From: Actinokineospora terrae
GTDB lineage: Bacteria > Actinomycetota > Actinomycetes > Mycobacteriales > Pseudonocardiaceae
Assembly (NCBI RefSeq): GCF_900111175.1
Contig: NZ_FOGI01000002.1
Location: 294,022 to 358,021 of the forward strand
Reading direction: 5' to 3'
DNA: 64,000 nt
The position numbers and the translations under genes were made by a program. Below the pieces are notes generated by a model. The model was given only the letters and a program-made list of their open reading frames with translations, had not been told where the DNA came from and searched no databases. Shown one piece after another: positions 33,355 through 41,699 of the stretch. Each line of letters begins with the position of its first letter. Position 1 is the stretch's first letter.

Positions 33355-34631
33355 CCACCACCGAGGAAGCCGAGTGGGTGCCCTGGCTGGCCGGGTTGCG
33401 GGCGTTCCCGGACGACCGACCTGGCCGGGCCGTGGTGGTGGCCGCGCATCCGGATGACGAGACGCTGGGGGCGAGCGGGCTGATCCAGTCCTTGCACGAG
33501 CGCGGGACCGAGGTGCGGTTGGTGGTCGCCACCGATGGCGAGGCCGCGTTCCCGACGCTGTCCGCCGCGGACCGGGTCGAGCTGGGCAGGACGAGACGTC
33601 GGGAGCTGGTTGGGTCGTTGCGCGCGCAGGGTCTGTCCGCAGTGGACGTTCGGTGGCTGGGGCTGCCCGATTCGGGGTTGGCCGAGCACTCCGACGAACT
33701 CGCCGACGCGCTGCGGCCGTTGCTGGTCGACGCCGACCTGGTCCTGGCGCCGTGGTCGGGCGATCCGCACCCGGACCACCAGGCGGCGGGGACGGTGGCG
33801 GCGCGGGTCGCACCGGTCACCTCGCATCGCTGGTCGTACCCGATCTGGATGTGGCACTGGCTGCGTCCGGACGATCCCGGTATCCCGCAGTCGCGGGCGT
33901 TCATCCTGGGCCTCAGCGAGGAGCAGCGGGCGCGCAAGGCCGCGGGTATCGAGGCCTTCACCTCGCAACTGGCGCCAGGCCCAGAAGGCGCGCCCATCCT
34001 CGATGCCGCCATGCTGCGCCACTTCGACCGGGACGTCGAGGTCGTGTTCCGAGAGCCGCCGCGCGACAGTGCGCCGACGAGCAGGTTCGCCGAGCTCTAC
34101 GCGGCGCAGGACGATCCGTGGTCAGTGCACAACAGTTGGTACGAACACCGCAAACGCGCGATCACACTGGCCTGCCTGCCCAATCAGAGGTACGGAACCG
34201 TCGTCGAACCCGCCTGTGGCATCGGCCGGCTCACGGCCGAGCTGGCCTCTCGATGCGACAAACTGACCGCCTTCGACCCTGTTCCGACTGCGGTCGCGCA
34301 AGCTACCACCCACACAGCGCACCTATCGAACGTCAATGTCCACATCGGATCACTGCCCGCCGACCTGCCTACCGGGCCCACAGACCTGATCGTGTTCAGC
34401 GAGATCCTCTACTACCTCAGCGACGCGGACCTGAGATCCACAGTGGACCGGTCGATCGCGGCACTGCGGTCAGGTGGCCACCTGCTCGCGGCGCACTGGT
34501 TGCCCTGGGCCGCCGAAGCACCACGCGACGGCATGGCAGCGCACCGCCACCTGCTCGCCCACCCCGACCTCGACCCGCTCGTCGAACACCTCGACCAGGA
34601 GTTCGCCGTGCACGTCCTGCGCCGCCGATGA
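33351..34631 (+). CDS. PIG-L deacetylase fused to class I SAM methyltransferase
   Basis: A 426-residue bifunctional protein. Residues 25-220 form a PIG-L zinc deacetylase: AAHPDDETLGASG at 31-43 and DPHPDHQAAG near 135 supply the metal ligands. Residues 250-426 form a Rossmann methyltransferase with VVEPACGIGRLTAELA, DLIVFSEILYYL and a final beta strand. The deacetylase would act on an N-acetyl sugar or similar amide, the second domain on a nearby group. It overlaps both neighbours by four bases, so it belongs to one biosynthetic operon with the dehydrogenase and glycosyltransferase. Confidence 0.88.
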   Translation: MTTTEEAEWVPWLAGLRAFPDDRPGRAVVVAAHPDDETLGASGLIQSLHERGTEVRLVVATDGEAAFPTLSAADRVELGRTRRRELVGSLRAQGLSAVDVRWLGLPDSGLAEHSDELADALRPLLVDADLVLAPWSGDPHPDHQAAGTVAARVAPVTSHRWSYPIWMWHWLRPDDPGIPQSRAFILGLSEEQRARKAAGIEAFTSQLAPGPEGAPILDAAMLRHFDRDVEVVFREPPRDSAPTSRFAELYAAQDDPWSVHNSWYEHRKRAITLACLPNQRYGTVVEPACGIGRLTAELASRCDKLTAFDPVPTAVAQATTHTAHLSNVNVHIGSLPADLPTGPTDLIVFSEILYYLSDADLRSTVDRSIAALRSGGHLLAAHWLPWAAEAPRDGMAAHRHLLAHPDLDPLVEHLDQEFAVHVLRRR

Positions 34632-35350
34632 TCACAGCCGTCGCCATCGCCGTCCCAGCCCGCGACGAGCGCGACCGCATCCGGGCCTGCCTCCGCGCCA
34701 TCGTCGCCGCCGCGCGCGCCCTACCCCCGACGACCGCCTGGGCCCTGTGCCTGGTCGCCGACCGGTGCAGCGACGACACGGCCCGCATCGCCGAGTCCGA
34801 ACTGGACGGACTGCCCGCCCTGGTCGTCCACAACAGCGTCGACCATCCCCTGGGCACGATCCGAGACCTGGGCCTGCGCCACGCCCAAGCCCTGCTCGGC
34901 AACAACGACCCAGCGCGAACCTGGCTCCTGTCAACAGATGCCGACACCACCGTGCCCATCACTTGGCTGACCAGCCTCCTACGGCTGGCCGCCAAGGGAA
35001 CGCACGCCATCGCGGGCACCACCCGACTGGACCACCCGGCTGCCCCGACCACAGCGGCCGCCCGGCGCTACGCCCGAGTCCTGGATCTGGCCCGAGTCCC
35101 AGAAGGACATGGGAACGTCTATGGCGCCAACCTGGCCATCCGCGCCGACACCTACCACGCGATCGGCGGCTTTCCCCCGCTGAACACCGGCGAGGACCAC
35201 GGCCTCTGGAACCGCCTCACCCGAGCGGGCTACCGCCACACCTACGCCGAGGACAACGCGGTCACCACCAGCGCCCGCACCCGCGGTCGAGCCCGGGGCG
35301 GGCTGGCCGATCTCCTCGCCTCCCTGGACGGCCGCGCGGAAGCCCGCTGA
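34628..35350 (+). CDS. Family 2 glycosyltransferase
   Basis: A 240-residue cytoplasmic GT-A enzyme: VAIAVPARDERDRIRACLRA at the N-terminus, the nucleotide-sugar DxD equivalent in LLSTDADTTVP, and YGANLAIRADTYHAIGGFP followed by TGEDHGLWNRL, where ED is the usual catalytic pair. No membrane helix is present. It closes the overlap-coupled operon whose product is probably an N-acylated or methylated glycoside; no substrate can be named. Confidence 0.87.
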   Translation: MITAVAIAVPARDERDRIRACLRAIVAAARALPPTTAWALCLVADRCSDDTARIAESELDGLPALVVHNSVDHPLGTIRDLGLRHAQALLGNNDPARTWLLSTDADTTVPITWLTSLLRLAAKGTHAIAGTTRLDHPAAPTTAAARRYARVLDLARVPEGHGNVYGANLAIRADTYHAIGGFPPLNTGEDHGLWNRLTRAGYRHTYAEDNAVTTSARTRGRARGGLADLLASLDGRAEAR

Positions 35351-35357
35351 TTACCGC

Positions 35358-35381
35358 GCCATGCGGAATGTTCCGCATGGC
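35358..35381 (+). terminator. Hairpin after the glycosyltransferase operon
   Basis: Perfect 11-bp inverted repeat GCCATGCGGAA/TTCCGCATGGC with a 2-base centre, beginning 8 bases after the stop codon. A terminator is most likely; a dyad operator is also possible. Confidence 0.65.
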
Positions 35382-35805
35382 CTCGGCGGAGTCTGGACGC
35401 GCGAGCGGTACCGCTGTGGTCAGCGCAGGACGTGAACGGCGGTTCACCGGATCGCGACAATCGTGAAACCGCAACGCCTTCGTCCGAAACTCGCGACGAA
35501 CTTCCTCGCACTGGTGAACTACACCGCCGCGAGATCGCCTCGGATGTCACCCGCAGTCGACTCGTGCCCGCCGATCGAGTGAAGTTCGCCGGTACATGAT
35601 CACCGAAGAGTCCTCTCCCCTCGAATCGCGCCCGGTCAGCGTTGATCTCAGATCGGCCTGTCACGCGGAAGCGTTGGCGCGGAACAGGTCAGAAGCGTGA
35701 CAGCCGCCTTCGGGGAGGGCGCGGCCACGGCGTCGGGGACGCCGGGCCGTGGAATCGGGAGCGGGGTGGGGATTGGTGTCGTCGGACGACGCGGGGGCGT
35801 GACCG
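35382..35805. other. Intergenic region before the HerA operon
   Basis: About 420 bases with no supportable gene. A small dyad GTGAAC-GGCG-GTTCAC lies at 35432-35447 and could bind a regulator. The promoter of the following operon must lie here, but no clear -35/-10 pair was found. Base composition is slightly less GC-rich around 35450-35660. Confidence 0.4.
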
Positions 35806-37779
35806 GTGTTGTTCCGCGGGCCGGAGCGGTTGGGGTGGCGCTTCAGTGACCGCACAGCGCACAAGCAGGTGTTCACCGAGCCGCAACCGGTCTGGCGCGG
35901 CGAGGCGGTGCGCACGCCGGGCAGCCTGGTGCCCTCGGTGTTGTTACCCGCCGCGTGCGGGTTCCTCGGCGGAGCAAGGGCCCAGGCGCGGGACAACGCC
36001 CTGGAGCGCCACTTGCGGCGGGTGGAGGTGGACGCGGAGAGGCGGAGCGGGGACGCCCGTCCGGTGGCGGTCGGTGTGCTGGTTCTCGTTCTGGCAGGCG
36101 GGTTCCTGTCGTGGCTGGTGTCCGGTGTGTACTCCTGGTTCCACGGGGCTGCGGCGCTGTCATTGGGTACGACGACGGTGTGGGCGGCGGCCGTGGCGGT
36201 TCCCGCCGCCGCGGTGGCGTGGTGGACGTGGTCGCGCGTGGTGCGCGGGCTGAAGAACGTGGTGTGCGACTCGTGGTCGTTGTCGCACCAGCGGCACGAG
36301 CAGCGCGTGGTCGAGTGGATGGCGAGGCGCGACCGGTTCGACGACGGCGAACGCGAGCGGCTGGCGACGATCTCCGACTGGACCGCCGCGCCGCTGTCCC
36401 CGTCGGTGACGCGGGTGAGTGTCATCGGGGACAACGCCTACGGCTCCGAGGCGCTGCTGACCGTGGCGGGCGCGTCGATCCTGGCCGACGGCGGGTCGGT
36501 GACCGTGCTGGACCTCACCGGCGACATCGTGGTCGGCGAGCTGGTGCGCGGCGCCCGGCAAACCGGTTACCCGGTGGCGTTCCGGTTGCTGCCGACCGAG
36601 TTGCCGGAGGTCGACCTGCTGGCCGGGATGAGCGGCGAGCAGGTGTCCAGGCTGCTGGTCGAGGCCAGGCACGATGGTCAGGCGCGGCTGGACCCGGGCG
36701 TGCGCGGCGTGGACGAGCGGATCATGACCCTGGTGCTCGACGTGCTCGCGGCGGGCGGGCTGTCGATGGGCCGGATCGCGGCGGCGCTGCGGGTGGCGAT
36801 GCGGGCGCGGGTCCGCGACACCGACGAGTCGCTGCTCTCCCTCGACGAGCGCTCGGCGCTGCGCCGGGCCTTCTCCGACGAGTACCGCCGCCAGGTCCTG
36901 CCGAACCTGCGGGACCTGGAGGCGATGACCGGTCCGCTCGCGGCGATGGGCACCGGCGAGGTGTCCGCGCTGGTCGGCCGGTTGCGGGTGCTGTCGATGT
37001 CGAGCGAGTGGACCAGCGCGCAGGCCGACGTCCTCGGTGACCTGCTGGTCGGCTGGGCCGCGCGCCAGGTGATCGACCACCCCGGCGCGGTGCCCACGCT
37101 GGTGCTCACCGCCGCCGACCGGCTGGCCGTGCGGCACCTGGACCGGCTGACGGAGCTGTGCGAGCGGCGCGGGGTGCGGCTGGTCGCGCTGTTCCGCCGG
37201 TTCGAGGACGTGACGGCCAGGATGATCGGTCGCGGCGTTGTCACCTTCATGCGGCTCAACGACCCGCAGCAGGCCACCAGGGCGGCGGACTTCATCGGCC
37301 GCGAGTACACGTTCACGGTCTCCCAGCTGAGCACCACGCTCGGTGGCCAGGAGACCCACTCGGTCGCCAACAGCGTCAGCAACGCCAACAACTACGGCGA
37401 GTCGCACAACGAGAGCACCAACCGCTCCAAGAGCCGCAGCGCCAACCGCGGCGACTCCGCGAAGTCCCGGGTCCCCAAGACCACGAACCTCTCCCGCTCG
37501 AAGGGCTGGAGCGAGGCCGACACCCAGTCCTGGAGCCGCACCAGGACCTGGGGCACCACCGTCTCCGACGCCACCACCGAGAGCTGGTCCGACGGCGAGA
37601 CCCGCCAACGAGTCCACGAACACCGCGTCGACCCCGAGGTCATCAAGAACCTCCCGGACTACGCCATGCTCGTCATCGACCCCTCCACCGACGGCACCCC
37701 ACGGCAGGTACGCCCGGTCGAGCTGAACCCGGAGATCGCCCTCCTGGCCACCGGGAAGTCCCCTTGGCAACGCCCATGA
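35806..37779 (+). CDS. VirD4/TraG-like membrane protein with degenerate P-loop
   Basis: A 657-residue protein. Two membrane helices (about 84-107 and 115-140) anchor it. The cytoplasmic part follows the layout of coupling-protein ATPases: RVSVIGDNAYGSEALL at the Walker A position lacks the GKS/T, then VTVLDLTGD, a long helical insert, VPTLVLTAADRLAVRHLDRL, and VTFMRLNDPQQATRAADFIG. A Ser/Asn/Thr-rich segment with many Trp and Arg (about 525-605) precedes a VIKNLPDYAMLVID end, as in TraG-like proteins. Nucleotide hydrolysis is doubtful. It starts at GTG 35806 and overlaps the next gene. It probably forms a membrane platform for the HerA-type ATPase two genes downstream. Confidence 0.7.
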   Translation: MLFRGPERLGWRFSDRTAHKQVFTEPQPVWRGEAVRTPGSLVPSVLLPAACGFLGGARAQARDNALERHLRRVEVDAERRSGDARPVAVGVLVLVLAGGFLSWLVSGVYSWFHGAAALSLGTTTVWAAAVAVPAAAVAWWTWSRVVRGLKNVVCDSWSLSHQRHEQRVVEWMARRDRFDDGERERLATISDWTAAPLSPSVTRVSVIGDNAYGSEALLTVAGASILADGGSVTVLDLTGDIVVGELVRGARQTGYPVAFRLLPTELPEVDLLAGMSGEQVSRLLVEARHDGQARLDPGVRGVDERIMTLVLDVLAAGGLSMGRIAAALRVAMRARVRDTDESLLSLDERSALRRAFSDEYRRQVLPNLRDLEAMTGPLAAMGTGEVSALVGRLRVLSMSSEWTSAQADVLGDLLVGWAARQVIDHPGAVPTLVLTAADRLAVRHLDRLTELCERRGVRLVALFRRFEDVTARMIGRGVVTFMRLNDPQQATRAADFIGREYTFTVSQLSTTLGGQETHSVANSVSNANNYGESHNESTNRSKSRSANRGDSAKSRVPKTTNLSRSKGWSEADTQSWSRTRTWGTTVSDATTESWSDGETRQRVHEHRVDPEVIKNLPDYAMLVIDPSTDGTPRQVRPVELNPEIALLATGKSPWQRP

Positions 37780-38318
37780 CGGGGTGGTCGGGGCCGGTGG
37801 GGACGTTGTGCCGGGTCGAGGAGGTGTACCGGGCGTCGGGCAGGAAACCGGTGGCGCACCCGCGGTATCCGGCGGTGGTGGCGGCGTACCACCAGCGGTT
37901 GGTCAGTGGGGAGCCGCTGCTGGTCGGGTGGTATCGGCAGCGGGCGGGTGCGCGGGTGACCGTGGCCGTGTCCACCACCGCCGCGTCGGACGACCACCCG
38001 TCGGCGCTGGTGTTCCCGCCCGGCACGCGGGGCAGCCCGATCGACGCGGACGGCCTGCGTGCCGACCTGGAGTCGATGCCCTGGTGGGTGCCCGTGGCAG
38101 GTGTCGTGGACGCCCTGGTGCCCGCGCTGCACCCCGATCACAGCGCGGAACCGCCGCCCGGGCTGGAACGGAGCCTGCTGGCCGCGTGGCACGGGCCGTT
38201 CGCGTGGTTGTTGCTCGCCGAGGCCGTGTCCGGGGAGGACATGGACCGTGAGGCCGCCTGGCTGGCCGATCAGGAGAGTACGGCCGCGATTACGCCTCCA
38301 ACCCCGAAGACCTGGTGA
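37776..38318 (+). CDS. Unknown partner protein of the HerA operon
   Basis: A 180-residue soluble protein I do not recognise. It begins WSGPVGTLCRVEEVYRASG, has a beta-rich part (LLVGWYRQRAGARVTVAVST, ALVFPPGTRGSPIDADGL) and a helical, Trp-containing C-terminus (LAAWHGPFAWLLLAEAV). No catalytic motif is apparent. It overlaps the genes on both sides by four bases, so it is made with the two ATPase-like proteins, and may link them or bind cargo. Confidence 0.68.
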   Translation: MTGWSGPVGTLCRVEEVYRASGRKPVAHPRYPAVVAAYHQRLVSGEPLLVGWYRQRAGARVTVAVSTTAASDDHPSALVFPPGTRGSPIDADGLRADLESMPWWVPVAGVVDALVPALHPDHSAEPPPGLERSLLAAWHGPFAWLLLAEAVSGEDMDREAAWLADQESTAAITPPTPKTW

Positions 38319-40573
38319 ACGCCGAGCGGCTCGCGCGCCGCTACCGGGAGGTCAGCGCGGGCAATTCCACCGGCCTGTGGCGAGTCAGGCTGCTCGCAGG
38401 CGGTGCCGACGAGTCGTCCGCCACCGCCGTGGCGGGGTTGCTCGTGGCGGGGCAGGACTTCCGGGGCACCCCGTACGCGCTCATCCCCACCAAACCGGTG
38501 CACGGGCTCGACGCCGCGACCCAGCACGAGCCGTTCCTGGCCGACCCGCGCCTGGTGACCAGCCTGGCGCAGGTCCCCACCGCGGAGATCCCGGGAATCC
38601 GGCTCGTCGAACGGTCCACTTTCGACGTCACGCCGGAGCACGTCGCCGACGCCGAGACCGTCCTCGTCGGACAGGTGCTCGACCACGACGGCCTACCCGC
38701 CGGGGCCTTGCGGGTCGGGTTCGACACCCTCAACCGGCACACCTTCGTCAGCGGTGCCACCGGTTCCGGCAAGTCCCAGACCGTCCGGGCGATCCTCGAG
38801 CAACTGGCGCGGGCACCGCGACCGGTCCCCTGGCTGGTGATCGAACCGGCGAAGGCCGAGTACGCGGGCATGGCCGGACGGCTGCGCGACCTCGACCCGC
38901 CGGTGCTGGCGATCCGCCCCGGCGACCCGCTGGCCGTCCCCGGCTGCCTCAACCCGCTCGAACCCGAGCCGGGTTTCCCGCTGCAGACCCACATCGACCT
39001 GGTCCGGGCCCTGTTCCTCGCCGCGTTCGACGCCTTCGAGCCGTTCCCCCAGGTGCTCAGCCACGCGCTCGACCGCGCCTACCGCGACCTGGGCTGGGAC
39101 CTCGCGCTCGGCGAGCCGCGCACCGCGGGCGTCACGCCGCGCTACCCAACCCTCGGCGAGCCGCGGGACATCGCGCTGGACGTGGTGGAGGACATCGGGT
39201 ACGGCCGGGAGATCACCGACAACGTGCGCGGGTTCATCGATGTGCGGCTGGGCAGCCTCACCCTCGGCACGCCGGGCCGGTTCTTCCACGGCGGCCACGC
39301 CCTCGACGTCGGTGGGCTGCTCGGTCGCAACACCGTGCTGGAACTGGAGGACGTCGGCAGCGACCAGGACCAGGCGTTCCTCATCGGCGCGGTCCTGATC
39401 CGGATCAACGAACACCTGCGGCAGCGCCACGCGGCCGCCCCGTCCGGCGAGCACCTGCGGCACGTCACCGTGATCGAGGAGGCGCACCGGCTGCTCAAGA
39501 AGGTCGAGCCGGGCAGCCCCGCCGCGCACGCGGTCGAGCTGTTCGCGACGCTGTTGGCCGAGGTCCGCGCCTACGGCGAGGGGATCATCGTCGCCGAGCA
39601 GATCCCGAGCAAGGTCACCCCGGACGTGGTCAAGAACTCTGCCCTCAAGATCGTGCACCGGCTGCCTGCCGCCGACGACCGCGCCCTGGTCGGCGCCACC
39701 ATGAACCTCACCGACGAGCAGTCCCGCTACGTCGTCGCCCTGCCACCCGGCCAGGCGGCCCTCTTCGCGGGCGGCATGGACCACCCGATCCTCACCCGGG
39801 TCCCGCTCGGCAACGCCCGCGAGTCCGCCGACCACGTCGACCGCACCCCCGCCATCAGCGCTCCCCGCAGCCCGGCCTGCCCAGCGCGGTGCGCCGCCGA
39901 ACCCTGCACCCGCAGACGCATCCGCGAGGCCGAGCGGCTCGCCGAGAGCACTCCCCGACTGGTGCTGTGGATCGAGCTGACCACCATCGCCCTGGTGACC
40001 GGGGTCGCCAGGCCCCGGCCCGAGCGCGAGTGGATCTCCCGGTTGAAGGCGGGCACCGACCGGCCCGTCCTCGACTGCGCTATCAGCGGCGTCATCCAGG
40101 ACGCTGTCCACACGAGATACCCGGCACTGGTCGAGCACTACCAACCGGAGGGCCTCGCCCGCCACCTCCGGTCGGTGTGCGACGGGGTCCTCGCTGGTAG
40201 AACAGTCGACAGTGGACTCGATCCGCGGTGGCAAGCCGGGCAACACCGGTGGTCGGATGTACTGGTCGCGCTAGCCGAGACTGAGGACTCCCCCGATCCG
40301 CACCCGGACACCCGGCAGTGGCGCCTGCGGGGTCTCCGGCTGCCGGACGCGCCGTGCCGGGAGCAGTTGGACGCGCTGCTGGCGATGCCGGAGCTCCTGC
40401 TGGACACGCCGATCGTCCACCGTGGACGGGTCGAGCCCGCCTACTTCGAGCGGGCGGCCACCAGGATCAGCCCGACCGGCGATCCGGCCGACCGGGTGGT
40501 GAAGGCCGCGGATTTCCTCAACCTGGCATGGAATCCCGCGGAGTTGTTGTACGCCGGGGGTGAGCACCCATGA
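38315..40573 (+). CDS. HerA-type ATPase (DUF87-like) with Cys cluster
   Basis: A 752-residue HerA/FtsK-superfamily motor. Walker A is GATGSGKS (147-154), Walker B is VTVIEEAH (384-391), and a sensor/arginine-finger region follows (GEGIIVAEQIPSKVTPDVVK, then LVGATMNLTDEQSRYV). The N-terminal 120 residues are a HAS-barrel-like region. After the motor a CPARCAAEPC cluster (Cys 522, 526, 531) suggests a metal knuckle, and the last 220 residues are an unknown helical domain. HerA relatives pump DNA or protein as hexameric rings. No NurA, SIR2 or DUF4297 partner gene is present; instead a toxin/immunity pair follows. The start GTG 38315 lies in the previous stop. Confidence 0.85.
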   Translation: MNAERLARRYREVSAGNSTGLWRVRLLAGGADESSATAVAGLLVAGQDFRGTPYALIPTKPVHGLDAATQHEPFLADPRLVTSLAQVPTAEIPGIRLVERSTFDVTPEHVADAETVLVGQVLDHDGLPAGALRVGFDTLNRHTFVSGATGSGKSQTVRAILEQLARAPRPVPWLVIEPAKAEYAGMAGRLRDLDPPVLAIRPGDPLAVPGCLNPLEPEPGFPLQTHIDLVRALFLAAFDAFEPFPQVLSHALDRAYRDLGWDLALGEPRTAGVTPRYPTLGEPRDIALDVVEDIGYGREITDNVRGFIDVRLGSLTLGTPGRFFHGGHALDVGGLLGRNTVLELEDVGSDQDQAFLIGAVLIRINEHLRQRHAAAPSGEHLRHVTVIEEAHRLLKKVEPGSPAAHAVELFATLLAEVRAYGEGIIVAEQIPSKVTPDVVKNSALKIVHRLPAADDRALVGATMNLTDEQSRYVVALPPGQAALFAGGMDHPILTRVPLGNARESADHVDRTPAISAPRSPACPARCAAEPCTRRRIREAERLAESTPRLVLWIELTTIALVTGVARPRPEREWISRLKAGTDRPVLDCAISGVIQDAVHTRYPALVEHYQPEGLARHLRSVCDGVLAGRTVDSGLDPRWQAGQHRWSDVLVALAETEDSPDPHPDTRQWRLRGLRLPDAPCREQLDALLAMPELLLDTPIVHRGRVEPAYFERAATRISPTGDPADRVVKAADFLNLAWNPAELLYAGGEHP

Positions 40574-41226
40574 GCGAGATCACGTCGCGCCAGGCGGGGA
40601 CGGCTCCGGGCGAACCTGCTCGATCCACCGATTCCGCGGCACGGACAACGACGGGCAACAGCGAATCGAAGAATGGCAGAACGGCGAAGGCGCCAGAGGT
40701 CGCTCAGAACCGGACGGATTCCCCTGGTACCCCGGCGAAGCCGGAGAAGGCGTCCGCCGAGCACCCGCTCCGACCCGCCCCGGCCGCGGGCGAACGGAGT
40801 AGCCCCCAGGGCAAAACCAAGCACGGCATACCCGATGTGGTTGTCCGCCTATCGGGTGACACCGGGGCAGACAGTCCGCCAGGCTCCCGAGGATATCCGC
40901 AGAGCAGCGCCCGTTTCGAGGCCTACAAGGCGGACAAGCGCAGGGAAATGTCACCACCGCTCGTGCAGGATCCGAACCTGGCCGAGACAGTGAGCGGGCT
41001 GTACCGTCACGGAGCGCGTATCGGCAGCGGCAGCAGCGCGGCGGCTGTTCGCCACGAACGACAGACGGGAGAGAAAGTAGGCGAGAAACTCCACTCCATC
41101 AAAGCGCAGAACGAGATCCGCAGCATCGAGAAGTGGTTGCGGAACAACCCCACCGCCTCGGCCAGCGATAGGGCGGCCGCCGTGAACGTTGTTCTGGACA
41201 TGAAGAACGCCCTGAGGGACGTGTGA
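40570..41226 (+). CDS. Probable polymorphic-toxin-type effector
   Basis: A 218-residue protein. Residues 1-120 are low-complexity Ser/Thr/Pro/Ala sequence without signal peptide, suited to unfolding or transport. The C-terminal 80 residues are compact (LYRHGARIGSGSSAAAVRHE, TGEKVGEKLHSIKAQNEI, SIEKWLRNNPTASASDRAAA) and resemble the toxin tips of contact-dependent and other polymorphic toxins, which often carry a TGxxxGxKxH motif and an EKWLxxNP helix. The activity is not identifiable; a nuclease is a guess. Codon use is less GC3-biased than its neighbours, consistent with exchange of toxin tips. It overlaps the HerA gene by four bases and the next gene by one. Confidence 0.62.
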   Translation: MSEITSRQAGTAPGEPARSTDSAARTTTGNSESKNGRTAKAPEVAQNRTDSPGTPAKPEKASAEHPLRPAPAAGERSSPQGKTKHGIPDVVVRLSGDTGADSPPGSRGYPQSSARFEAYKADKRREMSPPLVQDPNLAETVSGLYRHGARIGSGSSAAAVRHERQTGEKVGEKLHSIKAQNEIRSIEKWLRNNPTASASDRAAAVNVVLDMKNALRDV

Positions 41227-41609
41227 TGATCGAGCACGCATGGTTGCGAGAGATCAGCGAGGACACCGAGTACACACCCAGTTACCTGACCGAGGAACTG
41301 CCGGTATCGCAGGCGGGTGAGGCGGGTAGGCACTTCATCAAGGTCTTCGACCGGCTCGACGACTCGGCGGTGCGCAAGGCCTTCCGCCTCGTCGAGCAGA
41401 CGCTCAAGGACGGGGACGAGGAGGAGCGGAGCGCGGCGGCGACGGGCTTCCTCGAAGCGGTGTTGAACGCCTGGGACACCGGGTTCGACCTCAGGTCGAT
41501 CTGGCCGTACGTGGGACCCGAGTCGCGCAAGTACTGCCTCTGGTGGAACGAGTTCACCGGGGTCCCCACGCCGGAGTGGATGCGGGCTGCCGACGTGGGG
41601 TCCGGGTGA
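41226..41609 (+). CDS. Probable immunity protein
   Basis: A 127-residue acidic, all-helical cytoplasmic protein directly after the toxin-like gene in a TGATG stop-start overlap. It contains GEAGRHFIKVFDRLDDSAVR, VLNAWDTGFDLRSIWPYVGP and RKYCLWWNEFTG. Small acidic helical proteins in this position are typical immunity proteins of polymorphic toxins. GTG 41223 would add one residue. It is the last gene of the five-gene operon. Confidence 0.62.
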   Translation: MIEHAWLREISEDTEYTPSYLTEELPVSQAGEAGRHFIKVFDRLDDSAVRKAFRLVEQTLKDGDEEERSAAATGFLEAVLNAWDTGFDLRSIWPYVGPESRKYCLWWNEFTGVPTPEWMRAADVGSG

Positions 41610-41630
41610 TCGGGTGGGTCGCGCAGGGGC

Positions 41631-41699
41631 TCACCACTCGCGGTCCTGGTCGACGTCGCGCACGATGACGGGCAAGGGCTTGTAGTTCAACGGATTCAC
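41631..41699 (-). CDS. Possible 22-residue peptide or gene remnant
   Basis: A short minus-strand frame from GTG 41699 to TGA 41631, with third positions strongly G/C. It encodes a peptide beginning NPLNYKPLPVIV and ending DRDREW-like (QDREW). The upstream AGAAAAG is only a weak ribosome site. It may be the tail of a lost gene; independent expression is unproven. Confidence 0.25.
   Translation of the reverse strand: MNPLNYKPLPVIVRDVDQDREW

Noticed and set aside
38315-40573. HerA gene as part of a known HerA-NurA, HerA-SIR2 or HerA-DUF4297 system
   Set aside because: None of the five operon proteins shows a NurA, SIR2 or DUF4297-like nuclease motif.
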